From assembly GCF_014197035.1 (NCBI RefSeq), contig NZ_JACIEU010000011.1, positions 1 through 64,000 of the forward strand: a stretch of 64,000 bases of DNA, given 5' to 3'. Shown one piece after another: positions 18,438-28,002 of this stretch; the stretch's first letter is position 1, and every line of letters starts with the position of its first letter. This DNA comes from Sphingobium scionense. GTDB taxonomy: Bacteria > Pseudomonadota > Alphaproteobacteria > Sphingomonadales > Sphingomonadaceae. The position numbers and the translations under genes were made by a program. The notes beneath the pieces were generated by a model. The model did not search any database and was not told where the DNA came from. It saw only the letters and a list, made by a program, of their open reading frames with translations.

Positions 18438-18860
18438 ATGAACCGCAAGATCGACGTCGAAGCCCTCTGCCACGAAAAGGGCCTGCGCATCACCGAACAG
18501 CGCCGGGTTATCGCCCAGGTGCTGAGCGACGCGACCGACCATCCCGATGTCGAGGAACTGCACAAACGCGCTGCCGCTATCGATCCGGGCATCTCTATCG
18601 CCACTGTGTACCGCACCGTGCGCCTCTTCGAAGAAGCCGGCATTCTGGAACGGCATGACTTTGGCGACGGCCGCGCCCGCTACGAAGCGGCCCCGGAATC
18701 GCATCATGACCATCTGATCGACGTCGAAACCGGCAACGTCATCGAGTTCGTCGATCCCGAACTGGAACTGCTGCAGAAGCAGATCGCCGAAAAGCTCGGC
18801 TTCCGCCTGGTCGACCATCGCATGGAACTTTACGGCGTCGCCCTCGACCGCAAGGACTGA
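18438..18860 (+). CDS. fur: Fur family ferric uptake/metal-responsive regulator
   Basis: The 140-residue protein has the winged-helix domain (GLRITEQRRVIAQVL...SIATVYRTVRLFEEAG) and the metal-binding HHDHLIDVETG segment. The CxxC pairs that hold structural zinc in E. coli Fur are absent, as in alphaproteobacterial Fur/Mur proteins, so it may sense iron or manganese. It starts a close cluster: fur, plsC (4-bp gap), miaB (9 bp). Confidence 0.92.
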   Translation: MNRKIDVEALCHEKGLRITEQRRVIAQVLSDATDHPDVEELHKRAAAIDPGISIATVYRTVRLFEEAGILERHDFGDGRARYEAAPESHHDHLIDVETGNVIEFVDPELELLQKQIAEKLGFRLVDHRMELYGVALDRKD

Positions 18861-18864
18861 CGCC

Positions 18865-19623
18865 TTGGCGCCACTGCGCCGGGCCGGCCGCATCGCCGCC
18901 CTGTTCGGCAGCCTGCTATTCTGCCTGCCCCCGCATCTCTTGTGGCGCCTGTTTCGCCGCCCATCTCCTTGGCCACGCCGTTTCCTGGGGATGGCGGCGC
19001 GGGCAGTCGGCGCCCGCATCCGGGTGGAAGGCCGCCCGGTCGAGAGCGACATGTTCCTGATCGCCAACCATGTCAGTTGGGTCGACATATTGGCGCTGGC
19101 CGATGCGACCGGCGCCGCTTTCGTCGCCCATGACGGCATCGCCCGCTGGCCGGTGATCGGCTGGCTCGCCGCCCAGAACAACACCTTGTTCGTCTCGCGC
19201 GAGAAGCGCGGCAGCCTGTCGGGCCAGCTCGACGCGCTGCGCGCCGCGCTCGCCGGCCATCAGCCGGTCGCCCTCTTTCCCGAAGGCACGACCAGCGACG
19301 GCAGCGGCCTGCTGCCCTTCAAGCCCTCGCTGCTCGCCGTGCTGATGCCGCCGCCCCGCGCGGTGATGATCCAGCCGGTGCATATCGACTATGGCGCGGC
19401 CACGGCTCAGATCGCCTGGCATGGCGACGAACCGGCCGGCACCAATGCGAAGCGACTGCTGGAGCGCAAGGGCCGCCTGCCCGTCACCATCCGGTTCCTG
19501 GAGCCGTTCGACCCGGCCAGTTGCGCCGATCGCAAGATATTGGCCGCCACCGCGCACCAGCGGATCGCCGCGAGCATTGCCGCGCACCTGCCACCTTCCT
19601 CTTCGCGCCAAGCGCCTGTATAG
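18865..19623 (+). CDS. plsC: 1-acyl-sn-glycerol-3-phosphate acyltransferase (PlsC family)
   Basis: This membrane enzyme makes phosphatidic acid from lysophosphatidic acid. The acyltransferase motif I appears as NHVSWVDI (NHxxxxD form) and motif III as FPEGTTSDG. A hydrophobic N-terminal segment (IAALFGSLLFCLPPHLLW) anchors it. The frame starts with TTG at 18865; no nearby ATG precedes the anchor. Some family members act on ornithine lipids or hemolysin-like substrates, so the exact acceptor is inferred. Confidence 0.88.
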   Translation: MAPLRRAGRIAALFGSLLFCLPPHLLWRLFRRPSPWPRRFLGMAARAVGARIRVEGRPVESDMFLIANHVSWVDILALADATGAAFVAHDGIARWPVIGWLAAQNNTLFVSREKRGSLSGQLDALRAALAGHQPVALFPEGTTSDGSGLLPFKPSLLAVLMPPPRAVMIQPVHIDYGAATAQIAWHGDEPAGTNAKRLLERKGRLPVTIRFLEPFDPASCADRKILAATAHQRIAASIAAHLPPSSSRQAPV

Positions 19624-19632
19624 CTGGACGGC

Positions 19633-20997
19633 ATGAATCGTAACGACGCCCCTGAACTTACAGCCGGCAAGGGCCCGGCCACCTTCCAGGTCAAATCCTT
19701 CGGCTGCCAGATGAACGTCTATGATGGCGAACGCATGGCCGAAATGCTGGGCGAGCGCGGCATGACCGCCGCTGCCGACGGCGCAGAGGCCGACCTCGTC
19801 ATTCTCAACACCTGCCACATCCGCGAAAAGGCGGTGGACAAGGTCTATTCCGACATTGGCCGCCTGACCCGCGAGGATGGCACTCGCCCGATGATCGCCG
19901 TCGCCGGCTGCGTCGCCCAGGCCGAGGGCGGCGAAATCCAGCGCCGCGCCCGCAATGTCGACATCGTCGTCGGCCCGCAGGCCTATCACCGCTTGCCCGA
20001 CCTGATCGGCAAGGCGCAGCGCGGCGAGGAGGCTGTCGACACCGACATGCCGGCCAATTCCAAATTCGCCGCCCTGCCCGGCCGCACCAAGCAGGCTCGG
20101 CCGACCGCCTTCCTGACGATCATGGAAGGCTGCGACAAATTCTGCACCTATTGCGTCGTGCCCTATACGCGCGGCGCGGAAATCAGCCGCAGTTGGACCG
20201 CGATCCTGGACGAAGCCAAGGCGCTGGTCGATGGCGGCGTGCGCGAGATCACCCTGCTCGGCCAGAACGTCAATGCCTGGACCGGCGAGGACGACCGGGG
20301 CCGGTTGCAGGGCATGGACGGCCTGGCCCGCGAACTGGCCCGGCTCGGCGGGCTGGAGCGGATCCGCTACACCACCAGCCATCCCAACGACATGAGCGAT
20401 GGCCTGATCGCCGCCCATGGCGACGAGCCCAAGCTGATGCCCTTCCTCCATCTGCCGGTGCAGTCGGGCAATGACCGTATTCTCAAGGCCATGAACCGCA
20501 GCCACACGGTCGACAGCTATCTGCGCATCATCGAGCGCGTGCGCGAGGCCCGGCCCGACATCGCCTTGTCGGGCGACTTCATCGTCGGCTTCCCCGGCGA
20601 GAGTGACGCGGAGTTCGAAGATACTCTCAAGATCGTCGACCAGGTGCGCTACGCGCAATGCTATTCCTTCAAATACAGCCCCCGCCCCGGCACCCCGGCG
20701 GCGGACATGGATCATCAGATCCCGGCGGCGGTGATGGACGAAAGGCTGGCCCGGCTGCAGGCCGCGATCAACCGCCATCAGGTCGATTTCAACAGCGCCA
20801 CGGTGGGCCGCACCACCAGCATCCTGCTCGAACGCAAGGGCCGCTATCCCGGCCAGCTGATCGGCAAGACGCCCTGGCTGCAATCCGTCCATGTCACCGC
20901 GCCCGAATTTGCTATTGGCGATATGGTCGATGTCGATATCATCAGCGCCGGCCCGAACAGCCTGGCCGGCGAAATCAGCAGGAGGAAAGCCGCTTGA
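19633..20997 (+). CDS. miaB: tRNA-2-methylthio-N6-dimethylallyladenosine synthase MiaB
   Basis: This radical-SAM methylthiotransferase acts on i6A37 of tRNA. The three N-terminal cluster cysteines are in FGCQMN, NTCHIRE and AGCVAQ, and the radical-SAM CxxxCxxC is in EGCDKFCTYCVVPYTRG. A C-terminal TRAM domain follows. 454 residues, the normal size, intact. It is part of the fur-plsC-miaB-phoH-ybeY-corC run. Confidence 0.96.
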   Translation: MNRNDAPELTAGKGPATFQVKSFGCQMNVYDGERMAEMLGERGMTAAADGAEADLVILNTCHIREKAVDKVYSDIGRLTREDGTRPMIAVAGCVAQAEGGEIQRRARNVDIVVGPQAYHRLPDLIGKAQRGEEAVDTDMPANSKFAALPGRTKQARPTAFLTIMEGCDKFCTYCVVPYTRGAEISRSWTAILDEAKALVDGGVREITLLGQNVNAWTGEDDRGRLQGMDGLARELARLGGLERIRYTTSHPNDMSDGLIAAHGDEPKLMPFLHLPVQSGNDRILKAMNRSHTVDSYLRIIERVREARPDIALSGDFIVGFPGESDAEFEDTLKIVDQVRYAQCYSFKYSPRPGTPAADMDHQIPAAVMDERLARLQAAINRHQVDFNSATVGRTTSILLERKGRYPGQLIGKTPWLQSVHVTAPEFAIGDMVDVDIISAGPNSLAGEISRRKAA

Positions 20998-21098
20998 ACC
21001 AAAGCCTCGTCATTCCCGCACCGTTGGGAAGCCATCTCCCCGAAACCCGGTCGCGACCGGCCTTGACGAGATGCATGACGAGCCAGGGAGGCTTTTGA

Positions 21099-22100
21099 AT
21101 GGGCAAGAAACCACACCATCCCCGCACCGACATTGCCGAGCGCGCGCGCCTGGAAGTGACGTTCGAAAAGCCGCATCTTCTGGGTGCGCTGTTCGGCCAA
21201 TATGACCAGAATTTGGTCGCGATCGAAAACCGGCTCGGCGTCTATATCGCCGCGCGCGGCAACAAGCTGCAGATCGAGGGCGAGGCCGAAGCCGCCGCCC
21301 GCGCCCGCGACGTCATGACCGGCCTCTACAACCGCATCGTCGCCGGACAGGAAATCGACGGCGGCGCGGTGGAAGCCGTGATCGCCATGTCGGCCGAACC
21401 GACCCTGGACGGCATCATCCGGCATGACGTCGCCGAACCGCCCAAGGTGATGATCCGCACCCGCAAGAAGACGATCGTCCCCCGTTCCGCCACCCAGGTC
21501 ACCTATATGGAGGCACTGACCCGGAACGACATCATCTTCGCGCTCGGCCCGGCAGGCACCGGCAAGACCTATCTGGCCGTCGCCCAGGCGGTCAGCCAGC
21601 TGATTACCGGCAGCGTCGACCGCCTGATCCTGTCCCGCCCCGCCGTCGAAGCGGGCGAGAAGCTCGGCTTTCTGCCCGGCGACATGAAGGAAAAGGTCGA
21701 TCCCTATCTGCGGCCGATCTACGATGCGTTGCACGACACACTGCCGGCCGAACAGGTCGAACGGCGGATCGCCAGCGGCGAGATCGAGATCGCCCCGCTG
21801 GCCTTCATGCGCGGCCGCACCCTGGCCAACGCCTTCATCGTGCTGGACGAGGCGCAGAACACCACCATCGCCCAGATGAAGATGTTCTTGACCCGCTTTG
21901 GCGAAGGCAGCCGCATGGTCATCTGCGGCGATCCCAAGCAGGTCGATCTGCCGCAGCCCGGCATTTCCGGCCTGGCCGACGCGGTCGCGCGGCTGGACGG
22001 GGTCGAGGGCATTGCCATGGTCCCCTTCGGCATCGGCGACGTCGTCCGCCATCCGGTGGTCGGCCGCATCGTCCAGGCCTATGAGGGGCCGGATGCATAA
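21099..22100 (+). CDS. PhoH family protein (ATPase)
   Basis: This is a cytoplasmic NTPase with P-loop GPAGTGKT and Walker B FIVLDEAQN, preceded by a KH-like N-terminal domain. Its partnership with YbeY in RNA processing is known in bacteria, and ybeY follows 24 bases downstream. The 101-bp gap after miaB contains CGTCATTCCCGCACC-type intergenic sequence and GGGAGG 8 bases before the ATG. Confidence 0.94.
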   Translation: MGKKPHHPRTDIAERARLEVTFEKPHLLGALFGQYDQNLVAIENRLGVYIAARGNKLQIEGEAEAAARARDVMTGLYNRIVAGQEIDGGAVEAVIAMSAEPTLDGIIRHDVAEPPKVMIRTRKKTIVPRSATQVTYMEALTRNDIIFALGPAGTGKTYLAVAQAVSQLITGSVDRLILSRPAVEAGEKLGFLPGDMKEKVDPYLRPIYDALHDTLPAEQVERRIASGEIEIAPLAFMRGRTLANAFIVLDEAQNTTIAQMKMFLTRFGEGSRMVICGDPKQVDLPQPGISGLADAVARLDGVEGIAMVPFGIGDVVRHPVVGRIVQAYEGPDA

Positions 22101-22124
22101 ATCTTCACAACGGATCTCAAATAT

Positions 22125-22637
22125 ATGATTGAAGTCGCTGTCCTTCATGAAGAAGGCTGGCCCGGCACGGACTGGGAATTTCTCGCGCAACAGGCGGTTT
22201 CGGCCGCCATTGCGCACAGTCCCTATGCCGCATTCGCTACCGATGCCACCCTCTATGAAGTCGCGGTCAAGCTGACCGACGACGCCGAGGTGCACCAGCT
22301 CAACCGCGCCTATCGCGAGAAGGACAAGCCGACCAACGTCCTGTCCTTCCCGATGGTGCAGGAAGATTTGCTGGAAGTGACGGCCAATACCGACGATGGC
22401 GAAGTGCTGCTGGGCGATATCGTCCTGGCCGAGGGGGTCTGTACCGCCGAAGCTGCGGAAAAGGGCATATCGGTCGCCGACCATGCCACGCATCTGATCG
22501 TCCACGGGACTTTTCATTTGCTTGGATATGACCATATGGACGACAATGAAGCCGAGGCGATGGAAGCGCTGGAAATCCGCACGCTTCTCAGCCTTGGTCT
22601 GGCTGATCCCTACGGGGATAGAGAAACAGGGAAATAG
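22125..22637 (+). CDS. ybeY: endoribonuclease YbeY (rRNA maturation factor)
   Basis: The metal-binding motif H-G-T-F-H-L-x-G-Y-D-H is complete in VHGTFHLLGYDH. The upstream NRAYREKDKPTNVLSFP and LLGDIVLA segments are those of the family. It takes part in 16S rRNA 3' maturation and ribosome quality control. 170 residues; 8 bases separate it from corC. Confidence 0.96.
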   Translation: MIEVAVLHEEGWPGTDWEFLAQQAVSAAIAHSPYAAFATDATLYEVAVKLTDDAEVHQLNRAYREKDKPTNVLSFPMVQEDLLEVTANTDDGEVLLGDIVLAEGVCTAEAAEKGISVADHATHLIVHGTFHLLGYDHMDDNEAEAMEALEIRTLLSLGLADPYGDRETGK

Positions 22638-22645
22638 GAAATACG

Positions 22646-23593
22646 ATGGCTGAAGGCAGCCCGAAGGATAGCGCCGGTTCCAAGGAAGCGGACAGTAGTA
22701 ACGAGGGCGGTTTATGGAGCGGCCTGAAGTCGCTCCTGTTCGGCGAGAATGAAGCCCCCAGCCTCCGCAAGGAACTGGAAGAGGCGCTCGACGAATATGA
22801 TGAGGATGAGCAGGAAGAGGGCGCGGCCCCGCCTGCCAAGGGCGACCTGTCCGCAATCGAGCGGCAGATGGTCCGCAATCTGCTGCATTTTTCAGAACAT
22901 ACGGTCGACGATGTTGCCGTGCCCCGCTCCGACATCGTCGCGATCGAGGAGAAGGCGAGCTTTGCCGAACTGGCAGAACTGTTCGCCGAGGCCGGTCACA
23001 GCCGCATCCCGGTCTATCGCGAAACGCTCGATACGATCGTCGGCATGATCCATATCCGCGATGCCTTCGCAATCCTGGCAGGCAAGGCGCCGGTGCCCGA
23101 CACGTTGGAGCCGCTGATCCGCCAGCCGCTCTATGTGCCCGAAAGCATGGGCGCGCTCGACCTGCTCGCCGAAATGCGTGCCAAGCGCACCCATCTGGCC
23201 ATCGTGCTCGACGAATATTCTGGGACCGAAGGGCTGCTGACTTTCGAGGATCTGGTCGAGGAAATCGTCGGCGAGGTCGAGGACGAGCATGACGACGCGC
23301 CCGAAGCCATGCTGGTGCCGCTGGAAGGCGGCATGTGGGATGCAGACGCCCGCGCCGAACTGGACGACGTCGCTGAAGAAATCGACCCGCGCCTGGGCGA
23401 GATCGAGGAAGATGTCGATACGCTGGGCGGCCTCGCCTTCGTACTGGCCGGTCGCGTCCCCGAGCCGGGCGAGATCCTCCCGCATGAACAGAGCGGCTGG
23501 AAACTGGAAATATTGGCCAGCGACGGCCGCCGCGTCACCCGCCTGCGGCTCCACCCGCCGGTCGAACAGGAACTGGAAGCGGAAGAGGCCTGA
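22646..23593 (+). CDS. corC: CBS-domain transporter-associated protein (CorC/HlyC family)
   Basis: The protein is soluble, with an acidic N-terminal region (residues 1-70), a pair of CBS domains (VPRSDIVAIEE...RIPVYRETLDTIVGMIHIRD; LDEYSGTEGLLTFEDLVEEIVGEVEDEHD) and the CorC_HlyC C-terminal domain. CorC is linked to magnesium and cobalt efflux in enterobacteria. The tight linkage to ybeY is common, and lnt, often next, is not found here. Confidence 0.9.
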   Translation: MAEGSPKDSAGSKEADSSNEGGLWSGLKSLLFGENEAPSLRKELEEALDEYDEDEQEEGAAPPAKGDLSAIERQMVRNLLHFSEHTVDDVAVPRSDIVAIEEKASFAELAELFAEAGHSRIPVYRETLDTIVGMIHIRDAFAILAGKAPVPDTLEPLIRQPLYVPESMGALDLLAEMRAKRTHLAIVLDEYSGTEGLLTFEDLVEEIVGEVEDEHDDAPEAMLVPLEGGMWDADARAELDDVAEEIDPRLGEIEEDVDTLGGLAFVLAGRVPEPGEILPHEQSGWKLEILASDGRRVTRLRLHPPVEQELEAEEA

Positions 23594-24063
23594 GGGTCTC
23601 TTTCCGCTTCTACGTCACTATCGACAGCTTGAAGGCAGGGGCCTTGGGCATGTTAGCGCCTGCTCTCCTGAGCGCAGCCTTTTTTTGGGTGGCCATGTTG
23701 GTTGGTTTCCCGCCACGCCCCTCCCGTAAACGGGAGGGGCTGCGAGACTTGCGCGCGCAGCGCGTTAGTCGCAGTGGGGTGGGCTTGTCCGACGTCCAGC
23801 CCGCCCCCTTGATGAGAGTCACATGCCTCCCATCACCCCCTCCCGTAAACGGGAGGGGAAACAGTCTGCAACTGGTCGCCAGCAGTCAAAATCCGGTATT
23901 GTCATTGCGAGCGTAGCAAAAAATGGTCCTTTCCCGACCATCAGAATTGCCGATGCGCTCCGAAATTATCGCCCTGGTTCATATTTTCGACCTTCGTCTT
24001 TCGCATGGCAAAATGTTAACGGGACATATCTAGGACGTATCAATACTCATTCGAACGGCAGGC
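23594..24063. other. intergenic region with terminator and two copies of a short hairpin repeat
   Basis: No gene is seen. A hairpin around 23655-23678 followed by seven T at 23680-23686 is a probable terminator of the ybeY-corC run. Two near-identical hairpins, CCCCTCCCG-TAAA-CGGGAGGGG, stand at 23718-23739 and 23837-23858 in the same orientation, about 120 bp apart. Such GC hairpins recur in sphingomonad intergenic DNA. Confidence 0.65.
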
Positions 24064-25551
24064 ATGCGGAACGCGCGATCTTCTTTCAGGACCAATCCTT
24101 ATGCCGACATGACAGTCGTCGCGCCATGGCCGCGCCTCGAACAAATATTGTTTCTCGCCATATCCCTCGCGACGCTGTTCTGCGTGATCCTGACTCCGCC
24201 CTTTCAGGCGCCGGATGAAAACCAACATTATATGAAGGCACTGGCCCTGTCGCAGGGCCATGTCGTGACGGAAATCCAGGACGACCGGATCGGCGCAGAC
24301 CTGCCGCGAGCGGCGGTCGGCCTCCACGCCGTCGATTTCCCGACCGAACCGGACGGCCAACTCCATCGCTATGACAAGGGCATGATCGACCGGGCCTGGT
24401 CCGCCGACGCCGCCCGCACTGGCACGCGCTTTGCCGAATTTCCCAATGTCGCCAGCTATGCGCCGACCCTCTATGCCCCCGGCGCCGTCGGCCTTTGGGT
24501 CGGCGACGCGCTGGGCCTGCCGCGCATCGGCGCCTTCTATGCCGGCCGTATCTCCAATGCACTGACCGCGCTGCTCCTCCTTGCCGCTGCGCTATGCCTC
24601 ATTCCCTTCGGCCGGATGGCGCTGCTCGGCACCGCGCTGCTACCGACCTTCTGCTATCAGATCGGCTCGCTCTCGCCCGATGCGGTCATCAACGGCATCG
24701 GCTTTCTCGGCCTCGCTCTGGCGCTACGGATCGGCTTCATGACGCCGACCCCCGCCAGCACGGTCGCCACACTCGTCACCGCACCGCTGCTGGCGCTGGC
24801 CAAGGGCGTCTATCTGCCGCTGATGGCCGCCGGCCTGCGCTGGCCCACCCGCTTCACCCTGTCGCGCAACGCCCTGATCCTTGGCGCGATGCTGCTCGGA
24901 GCTGTCATCTTCGCTGTCTGGATGAAGGCCAATGGCGGCAGCCAGGCGCTCTATCACATCACCTCGCGCAAGACAGGGGAGAGCGTGCTGACCGCGCCGC
25001 TGGCGCAGCAACTGGCCGTGATCCTGGCCGATCCGGCCGGCTATGCCCGCGTCCTCGCGTCCAGCATCGTCGAACGCGCTCCCGTCTATGCACTTCAGAT
25101 CGTCGGCCGCCTCGGCTGGAACGCGATCCTGCTGCCGCTGCTGGCCTACCCACTCGCCCTGCTGATGCTGGGCAGCGCGGTGCTGAGCGGATCAGGTGCG
25201 CGCTTCGGCCTTGGCCAGCGCCTCTGGTGGCTGGCGATCGCGGCCGGCACCGCGCTGCTGATCGAAACCGCCATGTATCTGACCGGCACGCCGCTCGGCG
25301 CCGATTATGTCCAGGGGACGCAGGGCCGCTACTTCCTGCCGCTGCTGCCGCTTGTGCTGCTGGCACTGATGCCGGCCAATCCGCTGCGCGGCGCCCGCCT
25401 GCTCTGCGCCGGCGCGGGCCTGGCCCTGCTCATCATCGCGATGCTCAGCGCCTGGGACAGTTTCTGGGTCCATGGCTTCGTCACCGCCGACGGCATGCCG
25501 CCGCACGGCAGTATCACCCGCGCCTTACTGCTGCCCTCGCCGCGCTGGTAG
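24064..25551 (+). CDS. DUF2142 family multi-pass membrane protein
   Basis: A 495-residue protein with about ten hydrophobic segments. The conserved segment TPPFQAPDENQHYMKALALSQG near residue 50 is typical of DUF2142, a family with glycosyltransferase-C-like topology found in cell-surface polysaccharide loci. Its biochemical role is not established. The start may instead be the ATG at 24109, giving a shorter N-terminus. Its 3' end overlaps the convergent PAP2 gene by 27 bases. Confidence 0.85.
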   Translation: MRNARSSFRTNPYADMTVVAPWPRLEQILFLAISLATLFCVILTPPFQAPDENQHYMKALALSQGHVVTEIQDDRIGADLPRAAVGLHAVDFPTEPDGQLHRYDKGMIDRAWSADAARTGTRFAEFPNVASYAPTLYAPGAVGLWVGDALGLPRIGAFYAGRISNALTALLLLAAALCLIPFGRMALLGTALLPTFCYQIGSLSPDAVINGIGFLGLALALRIGFMTPTPASTVATLVTAPLLALAKGVYLPLMAAGLRWPTRFTLSRNALILGAMLLGAVIFAVWMKANGGSQALYHITSRKTGESVLTAPLAQQLAVILADPAGYARVLASSIVERAPVYALQIVGRLGWNAILLPLLAYPLALLMLGSAVLSGSGARFGLGQRLWWLAIAAGTALLIETAMYLTGTPLGADYVQGTQGRYFLPLLPLVLLALMPANPLRGARLLCAGAGLALLIIAMLSAWDSFWVHGFVTADGMPPHGSITRALLLPSPRW

Positions 25552-26166
25552 CCAGGCCGCGCACAGCACAAGCCAGCCCAGCCCCTCGATCCATCCGGCC
25601 AACACATCACTTGGCCAATGCACGCCCAGCCACACCCGGCTGGCGCCGATCAGCGCGATCATCGCCCCACCCGCGCCATAGGCCCAGCGCCGCCCGGCCA
25701 GCATCGCCAGCGCGCCGAAGAACATCATGTTCCCCGCCGCATGGCCGCTGGGAAAACTATAGCTATGGACGATGTCGAGATGCGGCAGCAGGTCGGGCCG
25801 CGGCGCGGCGAAGATCTGCTTGAGGATCAGGTTGAGCAGCGTGCCGCCAATCTCCACCCCGGCAAACCACAAGGCCGCCGCACGCCGCCCGGTAAAGGCC
25901 AGCGCACCCAGCACGACCAGCGACAGGATGATGCGGATCGCCGTGCCGCCGATCGCCGAAGCTAGCCGCATGACCATGGTCACATGCCCGCCAAGCGCGG
26001 TCTCGCGCCCCTGCCCAGCCCAGCCCATCAGGCCGATGTTCAGATCGTCGAGCAACCCGTTTCGCTGCGCCAGCGCGATCGCCAGCACGCAAAAAAGCGC
26101 GAGGATGAATATCCCCGCGCCCTTTGCCAGCATGAGCTGCCGATCAGATATGGAGCGCACGCCCAT
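25525..26166 (-). CDS. PAP2 superfamily phosphatase, membrane-bound
   Basis: The three phosphatase motifs are present: KQIFAAPRPDL (KxxxxxxRP), SFPSGHAAG (PSGH) and SRVWLGVHWPSDVLAG (SRxxxxxHxxxD). About five membrane segments are visible. The family removes phosphate from lipid phosphates such as undecaprenyl pyrophosphate or phosphatidate. Starts at 26187, 26166 and 26133 are possible; the first two overlap the end of lpdA, and none has a strong ribosome site. Confidence 0.87.
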   Translation of the reverse strand: MGVRSISDRQLMLAKGAGIFILALFCVLAIALAQRNGLLDDLNIGLMGWAGQGRETALGGHVTMVMRLASAIGGTAIRIILSLVVLGALAFTGRRAAALWFAGVEIGGTLLNLILKQIFAAPRPDLLPHLDIVHSYSFPSGHAAGNMMFFGALAMLAGRRWAYGAGGAMIALIGASRVWLGVHWPSDVLAGWIEGLGWLVLCAAWLPARRGQQ

Positions 26167-27559
26167 AAGCGGCGAGCACGCTTTCATGCATCGATTCCGA
26201 GATGGTCGGGTGCGGGAACACCGTCTGCATCAGTTCGGCCTCGGTGGTCTCCAGCGTCTTGCCGATGGTATAGCCCTGGATCATCTCGGTCACTTCCGCG
26301 CCGATCATGTGGGCGCCCAGCAATTCGCCGGTCTTGGCGTCGAACACGGTCTTGGTGAAACCCTCGGCCTCGCCCAGCGCGATCGCCTTGCCATTGCCGA
26401 TGAAGGGGAACATGCCGACCTTGACGTCGTAGCCCGCTTCCTTGGCCTTGGCTTCGGTCAGGCCCACCGACGCGATCTGCGGGTGGCAATAGGTGCAGCC
26501 CGGGATGTTGCGCACGTCCATCGCATGCGGGTGGACATCCTTGTTGCCCAGCGCCTGCGCGATCGCCTCGACCGTGGTCACGGCTTCATGGCTCGCCTTG
26601 TGGGCCAGCCATGGCGGCGCGGTCACGTCGCCGATCGCCCAGATGCCGTCGACATTGGTGCGGCCATAGGCGTCGGTCTTGATATGATAGCGCTGGTCGG
26701 GCTCGACGCCGACATCTTCCAGGCCGATATTCTCGACATTGGGGACGATGCCGATCGCCACGATGACATGGCTGTATTCGGCGGTGATGTCCTTGCCGGC
26801 CTTGTCCTTGATGGTGGCGGTCACGGCCTTGTCGGTCGCGGCGATCTTCTCGATCTTGGCGCCGGTCAGGATGGTCATGCCCTGCTTCTTGACCGCCTTC
26901 TCCAGGAACGCCGAGACATCGGCATCCTCTACGGGGACGATCCGGTCCATCATCTCGACCACGGTCACGTCGGCGCCCATGTCGTTGTAGAAGCTGGCGA
27001 ATTCGATACCGATCGCGCCCGAACCGATGACCAGCAGCTTGGTCGGCATTTCCGCCGGGGTCATGGCGTGGCGATAGGTCCACACGCGCTTGCCGTCGGC
27101 CTTGAGCTGCGGCAGGTCGCGGGCGCGCGCGCCGGTCGCGATGATGATATGCTTGGCGGTCAGCTCTTCGCTCTTGCCGTCCTTGGTGACGGTCAGCTTG
27201 CCCTTTCCGGTCAGCTTGCCATCGCCCATATGGACGGTGATCTTGTTCTTCTTCATCAGGTGCGTGACGCCCTGATTGAGCTGCTTGGCAACGCCGCGCG
27301 AACGCTTCACCACCGCCTCGATGTCGGCGCTGATCTTCTCGGCCGCCAGGCCATAGTCCTTGGCGTGCTGCATATAATGGAAGATTTCGGCCGAACGCAG
27401 CAGCGCCTTGGTCGGAATGCAGCCCCAGTTGAGGCAGATGCCGCCCAGATTTTCGCGCTCCACGATCGCGGTCTTGAGGCCCAGTTGCGCCGCCCGGATG
27501 GCGGCAACATAGCCGCCCGGGCCGGAGCCGAGGACGATCAGGTCATAGGTATCAGCCAT
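26144..27559 (-). CDS. lpdA: dihydrolipoyl dehydrogenase (E3)
   Basis: This FAD enzyme reoxidises dihydrolipoamide in 2-oxoacid dehydrogenase complexes. The FAD site LGSGPGGYVAAIRAAQLG, the redox disulfide GGICLNWGCIPTKALL, the NAD site VIGSGAIGIEFASF and the catalytic His-Glu in FPHPTISESMHESV are all present. 471 residues. It follows the E2 and thioesterase genes on the same strand, so it is most likely the E3 of the pyruvate complex. Confidence 0.97.
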   Translation of the reverse strand: MADTYDLIVLGSGPGGYVAAIRAAQLGLKTAIVERENLGGICLNWGCIPTKALLRSAEIFHYMQHAKDYGLAAEKISADIEAVVKRSRGVAKQLNQGVTHLMKKNKITVHMGDGKLTGKGKLTVTKDGKSEELTAKHIIIATGARARDLPQLKADGKRVWTYRHAMTPAEMPTKLLVIGSGAIGIEFASFYNDMGADVTVVEMMDRIVPVEDADVSAFLEKAVKKQGMTILTGAKIEKIAATDKAVTATIKDKAGKDITAEYSHVIVAIGIVPNVENIGLEDVGVEPDQRYHIKTDAYGRTNVDGIWAIGDVTAPPWLAHKASHEAVTTVEAIAQALGNKDVHPHAMDVRNIPGCTYCHPQIASVGLTEAKAKEAGYDVKVGMFPFIGNGKAIALGEAEGFTKTVFDAKTGELLGAHMIGAEVTEMIQGYTIGKTLETTEAELMQTVFPHPTISESMHESVLAAYGRALHI

Positions 27560-27600
27560 GGTCTCTCTCGCTATTTCGATATCTTGGTCAGGCCGCGCCC

Positions 27601-28002
27601 TTATTGAGCAGGCAGCGGCGGCACGGAACGGGGCTGGCGATCCTCACCGATCGCCACGAAGGTGAAGGTCGCCTGGGTCACGCGATAGGATCGATCGTCG
27701 TGACGGGCACGACGCCACGCCTCGACATCGATCTTCATCGATGTGCGGCCGACCGACTTGAGCGTCGCGAACACCGATACCTCGTCGCCGACGATGACCG
27801 GACGGTGGAAGGTCATGCCCTCCACCGCGATCGTCACCGCACGACCGTGGCTGTAGCGTGCCGCGACCGAACCCGCAGCCGAATCCATCAGGCTCATCAG
27901 CCAGCCGCCGAAAATATCCCCGTGGGGATTGGTATCGGCGGGCATGGCGATGACGCGCACCGCCGGGCTTTCGACCGGCGGCTGCTCGTCGATCTTCGCC
28001 AT
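27601..28002 (-). CDS. acyl-CoA thioesterase, hotdog fold (YciA-like)
   Basis: The motif DTNPHGDIFGGWLMSLMDSAAG matches the active-site helix region of YciA-type enzymes, which hydrolyse acyl-CoAs. 133 residues. It sits between E2 and E3, overlapping the E2 ATG-side context by one base at 28002, so it is co-transcribed with pyruvate dehydrogenase genes; a role in CoA balance is inferred. Confidence 0.88.
   Translation of the reverse strand: MAKIDEQPPVESPAVRVIAMPADTNPHGDIFGGWLMSLMDSAAGSVAARYSHGRAVTIAVEGMTFHRPVIVGDEVSVFATLKSVGRTSMKIDVEAWRRARHDDRSYRVTQATFTFVAIGEDRQPRSVPPLPAQ

Noticed and set aside
18916..23072. Long - strand frames opposite plsC, miaB, phoH, ybeY and corC
   Set aside because: The + strand genes have all catalytic motifs; the opposite frames have none.
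23717..23858. Two hairpins considered as a CRISPR-like array
   Set aside because: Only two copies, 119 bp apart, perfectly palindromic, with no cas genes; repeat-element origin is simpler.
23610..23916. Frames on both strands in the gap after corC
   Set aside because: They run through the terminator and GC hairpins and have no conserved-looking sequence.
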